Part shown: piece by piece, positions 1 to 5,496 of the stretch
Position numbering within the stretch: the stretch's first letter is position 1
Layout of the letters: every line of letters starts with the position of its first letter
NCBI GenBank assembly: GCA_016195295.1
Contig: JACPZV010000155.1
Location: forward strand, 1-5,496
From: Acidobacteriota bacterium
GTDB taxonomy: Bacteria; Acidobacteriota; Vicinamibacteria; Vicinamibacterales; CAVVIG01
Reading direction: 5' to 3'
DNA: 5,496 nucleotides
Made by a program: the position numbers and the translations under genes
Notes under the pieces: model-generated
Databases searched by the model: none
The model's input: only the letters and a program-made list of their open reading frames with translations
Told to the model about the DNA's origin: nothing

Positions 1-1920
1 AGTAACCGCGTAAGTGTCCCAGGTGTCGGTCGCGCGCTGCACGACGCGATCGACATCGTCGACCAGCAGGAACCGTCTGGCGACGAGCGCGTCGGCGGCC
101 TCCCGCGCTTTCGCGAGGTACTCATCGCGGGACGCATAACGTTCCTGCATCGATCGGCGTGGATCGCCCGTCGCGCGCGCGGCGGGCGTCGGCGCGAACG
201 GCACGAACGAACCGAGGAGTGAAACTAATTCGCCCGGCGAACCCGTCGACGGATGCCTGAAGTTCCACCCGGTGTACGTGCCGAGCGGCACGGCGACGTC
301 GGGCAGGCGGATGCCCGCGCGCTCGTTGCCGTCCGCGTCGACATCAGGCACGAACAGGGGGAGCGGCGCGCCCGCGCCGCCGCCACCGTCGGTGTTGAGC
401 AACGGATTCGCGATCCGCGCGCCGGCCGTCAGCGCGCGCGGCGACGCGACACCAGCGATTGCGGGAAACGCAATTGTGCCCGCCCGGACGAGCGTGTGAT
501 CGCCCAGCGTCGGGTACGCGCTCGCCGGCGGAGCCGTGCCCGCACTCACCCACCGGTGCATCGCCAGCAAGAGCGCGCGCAGGGACCACCAATAATCCAC
601 GGGGTTATCGAGTTGCTGGCCGGCGTTGCGGATCGGCGGGAACCGAGCCGGTGAATGCTGCGTGCCGGCGAAAAAGTACACGCGAACGTTTTCAGGAAGC
701 GTGAGGTCCGCCGTGCCGTCCGGCGTGGTGTGAATGAGCGCGGCGACGCGCCCCGTGCCCCAGTACTCGACCGGCGTGTTCGTGTAGAACACCTTGGGCT
801 GGTGCGCGCGCGCGCGCGGATTGTCCAAGAGTCCTTCCTGGGCGCCGCTCACCGGATCGCGCAGGCTCGCGTCGGCGAACGGAAACGCCGTGGCGCTGTG
901 CACGCCGAGGCCGACCGGCGTCGCCCAGCGCTCATTCAGCCCGATCCGTGCCGCGCCGGCGATATGCGCCATGACGCCGTCAAACACCTGACGATCGTGT
1001 TCGTCCGTGTTGAAGCCCTCGTAGAGGAAGCTGCGCAGGAAGCGCCCGCTCTGTGACGCGCCGAACGCGTACGCGTATCGCACGGGCGCGACCGCGCCCG
1101 GTTCGTGCTTCAACCACGTCGCGAAGTCGCGCATCGCGACGAATCCGAGACCCGCGACCGGCGGGTGTGCGGCGCGGTACGCGATCTCGTAGGTTTTTCC
1201 GGGCTCGAAGCCGCCGTCCAGCGAGACGGTGTGCCCGCTGAGACGCCACTTCGCCTGCGCGACAGGTGCGCCGCGATCGAGAAACGTCGACCGTACGGTC
1301 AGCTGACTGTCCTGTCCGCTTGGATCGATCGGCGTGTAGCTCGCCAGATCTCGGACCGTGAAATCCGCGACGCGCGAGCTGGGCGTGAAGGAGGCGCGCA
1401 CGACGCCGGTGATCGCTTGGCCTTGCTCCGTGGCGACCGGCACATGAATCCGCATGAGGCCGGGCTGATCGCCGACGTCGAACTCCCAACCGACCCACGC
1501 CAAGGTGAATCCGAATCGCATCAGGAAGCGATCGCCCAGATCGCTTTCGGTCTTGGGATCGGCGGGGCCGCCCCGATCGAACCCCGCGAGCGCGCCGCGA
1601 TTCCCGCGGTTGGAGACTTCCACGAGCGCCGCGCCGTTCGCACGCCGCTCGTCTTTGGGCCGAAGCACGTACAGGTCCGCGGAGAATTCGACCAGCCCGG
1701 CCGCGTTGCGCGGCGCTTTGTCGAGGTCGACGACGAGACGGTTGTGAGAATCTTTGGGATCGACGGCGAAATGGATGGTGCCGACGATCTTCTCGTAGCC
1801 CGAGGAGCCGACGTCGGTGCGTGTGGCGATGTCCGCGCGGACGACTTCGGCGCGGGCCGTCGCGGTGTCGCCGAGAAGAGCCGTCGAGAGGCTGACTGCG
1901 GCCAGAGTGGTGATGCGCAT
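1..1920 (-). CDS. Secreted alpha/beta-hydrolase domain protein (Abhydrolase_10-like), 3' end cut by window edge
   Basis: An uninterrupted minus-strand frame gives 640 codons and reaches base 1 without a stop. Residues 1-24 look like a signal peptide (MRITTLAAVSLSTALL, then an ARA site before Glu25), so the product is probably periplasmic or secreted. The nucleophile elbow is GASQSGRFLR at residues 287-296; Ser289 is the likely nucleophile, with Ser291 as alternative. The AGTQHSP stretch holds His422, a probable catalytic His. Further stretches I recognise from this family are the VDADGNE segment at 527-533 and the PLGTYTGWN segment at 545-553. The end (VDRVVQRATDTWD) resembles the family C-terminus, so the stop is probably just beyond the edge. 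Family members are mostly uncharacterised, and I cannot name a substrate; esterase-type hydrolysis is inferred from the fold only. I chose the ATG at 1920 over the in-frame ATG at 1929 because AGGA lies 8 nt upstream of it. The gene is divergent from the propeller-peptidase pair. Confidence 0.88.
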   Translation of the reverse strand, partial: MRITTLAAVSLSTALLGDTATARAEVVRADIATRTDVGSSGYEKIVGTIHFAVDPKDSHNRLVVDLDKAPRNAAGLVEFSADLYVLRPKDERRANGAALVEVSNRGNRGALAGFDRGGPADPKTESDLGDRFLMRFGFTLAWVGWEFDVGDQPGLMRIHVPVATEQGQAITGVVRASFTPSSRVADFTVRDLASYTPIDPSGQDSQLTVRSTFLDRGAPVAQAKWRLSGHTVSLDGGFEPGKTYEIAYRAAHPPVAGLGFVAMRDFATWLKHEPGAVAPVRYAYAFGASQSGRFLRSFLYEGFNTDEHDRQVFDGVMAHIAGAARIGLNERWATPVGLGVHSATAFPFADASLRDPVSGAQEGLLDNPRARAHQPKVFYTNTPVEYWGTGRVAALIHTTPDGTADLTLPENVRVYFFAGTQHSPARFPPIRNAGQQLDNPVDYWWSLRALLLAMHRWVSAGTAPPASAYPTLGDHTLVRAGTIAFPAIAGVASPRALTAGARIANPLLNTDGGGGAGAPLPLFVPDVDADGNERAGIRLPDVAVPLGTYTGWNFRHPSTGSPGELVSLLGSFVPFAPTPAARATGDPRRSMQERYASRDEYLAKAREAADALVARRFLLVDDVDRVVQRATDTWDTYAVT

Positions 1921-1928
1921 GCCGCGCA

Positions 1929-1932
1929 TCCT
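1929..1932 (-). promoter_or_regulatory. Ribosome binding site deciding the hydrolase start
   Basis: On the minus strand AGGA sits 8 nt before the ATG at 1920. The other in-frame ATG at 1929 overlaps this site and has no comparable purine-rich stretch at the right distance, so the shorter start, which also gives a compact signal peptide, is preferred. Confidence 0.5.
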
Positions 1933-1971
1933 AGCACCAACGTCATCCCGATTTGCCCTACACTGCGGTTG

Positions 1972-2002
1972 TTGACGCTCGGACGGGTGGTCCGGTCATA
2001 AT
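1972..2002 (+). promoter_or_regulatory. Candidate sigma70-type promoter for the propeller-peptidase operon
   Basis: TTGACG at 1972-1977 matches 5 of 6 bases of the -35 consensus, and CATAAT at 1997-2002 matches 5 of 6 bases of the -10 consensus. The 19-bp spacer is longer than the optimal 17. Transcription would start near 2009, leaving a leader of about 25 nt before the ATG at 2034. It lies in the 113-bp gap between divergent genes. I found no convincing matching promoter for the leftward hydrolase. Confidence 0.45.
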
Positions 2003-2023
2003 CTCCACTGTCCTCAACATGAA

Positions 2024-2027
2024 AAGG
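2024..2027 (+). promoter_or_regulatory. Ribosome binding site deciding the propeller start
   Basis: AAGG, within GAAAAGG, lies 6 nt before the ATG at 2034. This favours 2034 over the in-frame ATGs at 1953 and 2019. The 1953 start would put non-signal-like residues in front of the signal peptide and would begin upstream of the candidate promoter. Confidence 0.6.
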
Positions 2028-2033
2028 TGCCCG

Positions 2034-3149
2034 ATGAAGGTGCTTCGTACCGCGCTCATCGCCGCCGCGCTCGTCACGCCGGTGATGTCCCAGCAGCCGC
2101 CCACGTATCAAGAGCGCGATTTTCTGACGCGCATTCGCCGCCTCACCGTCGAAGGCCGACGCGCCGGTGAGGGCTACTGGTCTCCGGACGGAAAGCGTCT
2201 GGTCTTCCAAAGTGAACGCGAGCCCGGCAATCCCTTCTATCAAATCTACGTGCTCGATCTTGCCACCGCCGAGACGACGCGTATTTCGCCCGGCATCGGC
2301 AAGACGACGTGCGCCTTCTTCAGGCCCGGCACCGACGAGATCGAGTTCGCCTCGACGCACGCGGACCCCAAGTCGAAGCAGTACCAGGATGAAGAGCTGG
2401 CGATCCGGGCGTCAGGGAAAGAGCGACGCTACGCGTGGGACTACGACCCGGAGATGGACATCTACTCGTACAACGAGAAGACCAAGACGATGAAGCGGCT
2501 CACGACCGCGCGCGGTTACGACGCCGAGGGCAGTTACTCTCCCGACGGCCAGTGGATCGTTTTCACGTCGATGCGGGATGCGTACAATCGCACGCTGAGC
2601 GAAGCGGAGAAAAAGCAGCTCGACACGGATCCGAGCTACTTCGCCGAGATTTACCTCATGCGAGCCGATGGGTCGGGACAGAAACGCCTGACCAACGCCG
2701 TCGGCTATGACGGCGGGCCCTTCTTCACGCAGGACGGCAAGACGATCGTCTGGCGGCGTTTCGACGAGAAGGGCCTGATCGCCGACGTCTGGATGATGAA
2801 TCCTGACGGCACCGATCAGCGCCAGATCACCGACTTCGGATCGATGAGCTGGGCGCCGTACATGCACCCCTCGGGGCACTACATCCTTTTCGCGTCCAAC
2901 AAGCTCGGGTTCGAGAACTTCGAGCTCTTCATGGTCGACGCCGAGGGGAAGAAAGAACCGGTGCGCGTGACGTACTCGGACGGCTTCGACGGGTTGCCCG
3001 TACCCTCGCCAGACGGCAAGACGCTGGCCTGGACTTCGAGCCGCTCCGGCGGCGCCGCGGGCCAGTTGTTCCTCGCGCAGTGGAATCATGAGAAGGCGCT
3101 CGAAGCCATCCGCAATGCGCCTCCTAGAAAGCCGGGCAAGAGCGAATGA
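2034..3149 (+). CDS. Exported PD40 beta-propeller protein, TolB-like
   Basis: The 371-residue product starts with a signal peptide (MKVLRTALIAAALVTPVMS, probable cleavage before Gln20), so it should be extracytoplasmic. The rest is a series of PD40/WD40-like blades: WSPDGKRLVFQS at 49-60, YSPDGQWIVFTS at 168-179, FTQDGKTIVW at 231-240, MHPSGHYILFAS at 277-288 and PSPDGKTLAWTS at 324-335. MRADGSGQKRLT (209-220) and MNPDGTDQRQIT (255-266) are typical inter-blade strands. No hydrolase domain follows, which separates it from S9 prolyl oligopeptidases, whose propeller looks similar. It also lacks the rest of a Tol-Pal cluster, so it should not be called tolB. Such propellers usually bind proteins or peptides; the ligand here is unknown. 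Its TGA overlaps the ATG of the M28 peptidase gene by 4 bp, so the two are probably cotranscribed and translationally coupled, and a joint periplasmic role is a reasonable inference. Confidence 0.9.
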   Translation: MKVLRTALIAAALVTPVMSQQPPTYQERDFLTRIRRLTVEGRRAGEGYWSPDGKRLVFQSEREPGNPFYQIYVLDLATAETTRISPGIGKTTCAFFRPGTDEIEFASTHADPKSKQYQDEELAIRASGKERRYAWDYDPEMDIYSYNEKTKTMKRLTTARGYDAEGSYSPDGQWIVFTSMRDAYNRTLSEAEKKQLDTDPSYFAEIYLMRADGSGQKRLTNAVGYDGGPFFTQDGKTIVWRRFDEKGLIADVWMMNPDGTDQRQITDFGSMSWAPYMHPSGHYILFASNKLGFENFELFMVDAEGKKEPVRVTYSDGFDGLPVPSPDGKTLAWTSSRSGGAAGQLFLAQWNHEKALEAIRNAPPRKPGKSE

Positions 3150-4975
3150 TCACGTACAGAAAACCGCCGAGTGCGCTGAGAACGCGGAGCATCGTTTTCT
3201 CGCTGATCTCCGCGTGCGCTGCGGTGGCATTCGTCGCCGCGGCGGCGGACACGCCGTCCCGCACGCGCCGGCACGTCGAGATGCTGGCCTCAAGCCGGCT
3301 TGAAGGCCGGCTCGCCGGGTCGAACGGCGAGCGACTCGCCGGCGACTATCTCGGCGCTGAGCTCCAGCGGATCGGCGTCAAGCCCCTGCCCGGCCAGCGC
3401 GACTTCCGGCTGCCGTTCGAATTCACCGCGGGAACGAAGGACGGCGGATCGACCATCACGCTCGCGCGTGAGATGCCCGGCGGCGCCCGCGCGCTCTCCT
3501 TCTCCGACAACGGCGACGTCAGCGGCCCGGTCGTCTTCGCGGGCTACGGCATCGTCGTGCCGGAGAGTCAGGATTTCGGTTACGACAGCTACGCCACGCT
3601 CGACGTGAAGGACAAGATCGTGCTCGTGCTGCGGTACTTCCCCGAGGACGCGGATCAGAAGACGCGCGCGATCCTCGCGCGCTACGCCGATTTGCGCTAC
3701 AAAGCGATGGCGGCGCGGCAGCACGGGGCGAAGGCGATGCTCGTCGTCACTGGGCCGCGCTCGCCCAACGCCGGCGAGCTGGCGCCGATGTCGTTCGATA
3801 CCGCGCTCGCCGGCTCCGGCATCGTGGCGGCCAGCGTGACGGGCGCCGTCGGGCACGCGCTGTTTGCGGGCGTCCAGGGCAAGACGCTCGAAGACGCGCA
3901 GAAGAGTCTCGATTCCGCCAATCCGCACGTCGCCGGCTTCGAGCTTCCCGGCGTGACGGCGCGCGTTCACGCGGCCGTCGAACGCGAAAAGCGGACGGGC
4001 CACAACATCGTCGGGTACCTGCCGGCGACGACGCCCGTCGCCACGATCTCGAAGCCGTGGGTGGCCATCGGCGCGCATTACGATCACCTCGGACACGGCG
4101 AAGCCGGGAACACGCTCGCCGGAAAAGAAGACGCGGGAAAAATCCACTTCGGCGCCGACGACAACGCGTCCGGATCGGCGGCCGTCCTCGACATCGCGGC
4201 GACGCTCGCCAAACAACCACGGCGCCGCCACGTGCTCGTCGGCTTCTGGTCCGGCGAGGAACTCGGACTCATTGGATCGTCGGCCTTCGCCGCGAAGCCT
4301 CCGTTGCCGCTCGACACGCTGGCCGCGTATCTCAACTTCGACATGGTCGGCCGGATGCAGGACAACAAGTTGACGATCCAGGCCACCGGCACCAGCCCGT
4401 CCTGGGCGAAGCTGATCGAACAGGCCAACATCGCCGCCGGCTTCGATTTGTTGTTGCAGACTGATCCCTACCAACCGACCGACGTCGCCACGTTCAACTT
4501 GTCCGGCGTGCCGTGCCTCGGCTTCTTCACCGGCACGCACGCCGACTACCACAAGCCGTCGGACACCGCGGACAAAATCGACTACGAGGATCTCGATCGC
4601 GTTGCGGATTTGGCGGCCGCGATCGTGCGCCGCCTCGAGGATGCGGTCGACGCGCCGCAGTTCACGAAGGTCGAGCAGCAAACGCCGCCGGGCGGCGGGC
4701 GCGCCGGCGCGCGCGTGTTCACCGGCACGATCCCGGACTACTCGACCGACGTGAAGGGATTGCTGCTGAGCGGCGTCATCGGCGGCGGGCCGGCGGAACA
4801 GGCCGGTCTCCAGAAGGGCGACGTGATCGTCGAAATCGCCGGCCAGTCCATCGCCAACATCTACGACTACACGTACGCGCTCGACGTGCTGAAGATTGGC
4901 GAGCCGGCGAACGTCGTCTACATGCGGGCCGGCGAACGGAAAGAAACGACGCTCACGCCCTCGGCGCGAAAGTAG
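3146..4975 (+). CDS. Exported M28-family zinc metallopeptidase with PA and PDZ domains
   Basis: This 609-residue protein is predicted to remove residues from peptides outside the cytoplasm. An export signal covers residues 1-34 (basic n-region, hydrophobic core, AAAA before Asp35). A PA-type insert spans about 127-285. The M28 catalytic domain, about 286-500, has a full set of expected residues: His311 and Asp313 in AHYDH, Asp339 in GADDNASG, the catalytic Glu371 and ligand Glu372 in SGEELG, Asp399 in NFDMVGR, and His469 in ADYHKPSDT. A Gly/Pro-rich linker near 508-523 leads to a C-terminal PDZ domain (about 524-606) with GGPAEQAGLQKGDVI at 547-561. The family uses two zinc ions and most members are aminopeptidases; specificity cannot be read here. 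ISAC at residues 21-24 also fits a lipobox. The ATG sits in an ATGA overlap with the upstream stop and has only a weak AAGAG nearby, as expected for coupled translation. Confidence 0.94.
   Translation: MITYRKPPSALRTRSIVFSLISACAAVAFVAAAADTPSRTRRHVEMLASSRLEGRLAGSNGERLAGDYLGAELQRIGVKPLPGQRDFRLPFEFTAGTKDGGSTITLAREMPGGARALSFSDNGDVSGPVVFAGYGIVVPESQDFGYDSYATLDVKDKIVLVLRYFPEDADQKTRAILARYADLRYKAMAARQHGAKAMLVVTGPRSPNAGELAPMSFDTALAGSGIVAASVTGAVGHALFAGVQGKTLEDAQKSLDSANPHVAGFELPGVTARVHAAVEREKRTGHNIVGYLPATTPVATISKPWVAIGAHYDHLGHGEAGNTLAGKEDAGKIHFGADDNASGSAAVLDIAATLAKQPRRRHVLVGFWSGEELGLIGSSAFAAKPPLPLDTLAAYLNFDMVGRMQDNKLTIQATGTSPSWAKLIEQANIAAGFDLLLQTDPYQPTDVATFNLSGVPCLGFFTGTHADYHKPSDTADKIDYEDLDRVADLAAAIVRRLEDAVDAPQFTKVEQQTPPGGGRAGARVFTGTIPDYSTDVKGLLLSGVIGGGPAEQAGLQKGDVIVEIAGQSIANIYDYTYALDVLKIGEPANVVYMRAGERKETTLTPSARK
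3157..3228. repeat. Imperfect inverted repeat, probable dispersed-repeat remnant, inside the peptidase signal-peptide region
   Basis: ACGCGGAG at 3182-3189 and CTCCGCGT at 3208-3215 are perfect 8-bp inverted arms around an 18-nt T-rich centre. Weaker pairing continues outward between CCGCCGAGTGCGC on the left and GCGCTGCGGTGG on the right. The wording (GCTGAGAACGCGGAG, a TTTTCTC core, then GATCTCCGCG and TGCGGTGG) resembles a repeat I recall scattered between genes in Acidobacteriota and similar GC-rich genomes. The identity comes from memory, and the outer limits are approximate. Confidence 0.45.
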
Positions 4976-5000
4976 TGCGCAGCCCCTACACCTGCGCTCT
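4974..5000. terminator. Weak hairpin between convergent gene ends, possible bidirectional terminator
   Basis: AGTGCGCAG at 4974-4982 pairs with CTGCGCTCT at 4992-5000 (one T-T mismatch) around a 9-nt loop. It covers the 10-bp gap between the peptidase stop and the DinB stop. Neither strand has a clear T-run after the stem, so intrinsic termination is doubtful. Confidence 0.25.
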
Positions 5001-5489
5001 CGTCCTGTAGAACGTGATCATGTCGGTGCTCTTCGGCGGCGCAGCGCCCAGCTGCCGAAGCAGCGTCGTCACCTGTCCCCGGTGATAGCTCCCGTGGTTG
5101 ACGACGTGAGCGAGCATCTCCCAGAAGCGTGACGAGGTCGGCTGACCGGCAAGCGACTTGTAGTTGTAAACGCGATTCACTCCCGCTTCGCCTTCGTCGG
5201 TCACGAACGTGCGGACCCTGACCTCGTGATCGAGCCAGGCTTTCCGGATGGAGGTGAGATCCGGCCAGGAGTCGTACTTCGGCATCGTCGCGTCCAGCTT
5301 GCCGGTCCAGCGGTTGTACCAGAGCCACTCGGCGCCGTACATGTGAGCGAGCGTATCCCGCACCGACTTGAAGCTGCTTTCGATGGAGCGCGTGAACTGC
5401 TCCGGGCTGAGCGGGGCGACGGCGTCAAGAACGATGTCGCGAGCCCAGTAGTGGTAGTCGAGCCAGGTATTGAGGTCTTCGAGATTCAT
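4986..5489 (-). CDS. DinB-family four-helix-bundle protein, putative metal-dependent enzyme
   Basis: The 167-residue length is typical of the DinB/YfiT-like superfamily. The three-His metal site of the family is present: His49 in TLAHMYGAEWLW, and His132 and His136 in HVVNHGSYHRGQV. The opening MNLEDLNTWLDYHYWARD is also the usual first helix, where family members begin by pairing a short acidic stretch with an aromatic 'Y.W...' motif. There is no signal peptide, so the protein should be cytoplasmic. Family members include thiol-dependent S-transferases and many proteins of unknown function; the name comes from a damage-inducible Bacillus gene and does not imply DNA repair here. The ATG lies 7 bases from the window edge, so its ribosome binding site and promoter cannot be judged. 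It is convergent with the peptidase, with 10 bp between stop codons, and is probably functionally separate from it. Confidence 0.9.
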   Translation of the reverse strand: MNLEDLNTWLDYHYWARDIVLDAVAPLSPEQFTRSIESSFKSVRDTLAHMYGAEWLWYNRWTGKLDATMPKYDSWPDLTSIRKAWLDHEVRVRTFVTDEGEAGVNRVYNYKSLAGQPTSSRFWEMLAHVVNHGSYHRGQVTTLLRQLGAAPPKSTDMITFYRTRAQV

Positions 5490-5496
5490 GGCGCGC

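Noticed and set aside
804..818. Alternating GC run of 15 bases
   Set aside because: It is in frame within the hydrolase gene and encodes Arg-Ala repeats. Such runs are expected at this GC content, and the frame is intact.
1105..2001. Open plus-strand frame of 298 codons antisense to the alpha/beta hydrolase
   Set aside because: The minus strand carries a recognisable family with a signal peptide and active-site motifs. The plus-strand product is low-complexity and Arg-rich.
1953..2033. Longer N-terminus for the propeller protein starting at 1953 or 2019
   Set aside because: The 1953 start precedes the candidate promoter and buries the signal peptide, and the 2019 ATG has no ribosome binding site. 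The ATG at 2034 has AAGG at 6 nt and opens directly with a signal peptide.
1521..2360. Minus-strand frame of 279 codons spanning the divergent intergenic region
   Set aside because: It covers parts of two well-supported genes in the wrong frame and shows no domain.
2034..3149. Truncated S9 prolyl oligopeptidase that has lost its catalytic domain
   Set aside because: The blades run to a natural end, the stop overlaps the next start cleanly, and the following gene encodes an unrelated metallopeptidase and no serine hydrolase remnant.
3290..4681. Open minus-strand frame of 463 codons lying antisense to the M28 peptidase
   Set aside because: It is opposite a gene with a complete catalytic motif set, and its translation is Arg/Glu/Val/Gly-rich with no recognisable domain. 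Long antisense frames are common in GC-rich genes.

Overview
The window is a GC-rich stretch of bacterial chromosome with ATG starts, Shine-Dalgarno-like sites and Gram-negative style export signals. The gene content (an Abhydrolase_10-type secreted hydrolase, a free-standing PD40/TolB-like propeller, a PA-M28-PDZ peptidase and a DinB-family protein) suggests a soil-type, protein-degrading Gram-negative. Acidobacteriota, perhaps Vicinamibacteria, is my best guess. It rests on recalled gene families and not on a marker gene.

Layout: positions 1-1920 (minus strand) hold an almost complete exported alpha/beta-hydrolase-domain protein whose 3' end runs off the left edge. Positions 1921-2033 are a short divergent intergenic region with a sigma70-like promoter candidate for the rightward genes. 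Positions 2034-3149 (plus) encode an exported PD40 beta-propeller protein. Its stop codon overlaps the start of the next gene (ATGA, 4 bp), an exported M28 metallopeptidase with PA and PDZ domains at 3146-4975. After a 10-bp gap the convergent DinB-family gene occupies 4986-5489 (minus), with its start 7 bases from the right edge. Coding density is near total; no RNA genes, insertion sequences or CRISPR arrays were seen.

How the genes may work together: the propeller and the peptidase form a translationally coupled pair, both apparently exported, so a joint role in handling extracytoplasmic peptides is plausible but not shown by the sequence. The hydrolase is divergent and may share regulation through the 113-bp spacer. 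The DinB protein is cytoplasmic and probably unrelated.

Nothing here is clearly a new system. The most unusual point is that the DNA encoding the peptidase signal peptide (about 3157-3228) looks like an imperfect inverted repeat of a type I recall as dispersed intergenic sequence in such genomes. The repeat may have been recruited as a signal peptide.
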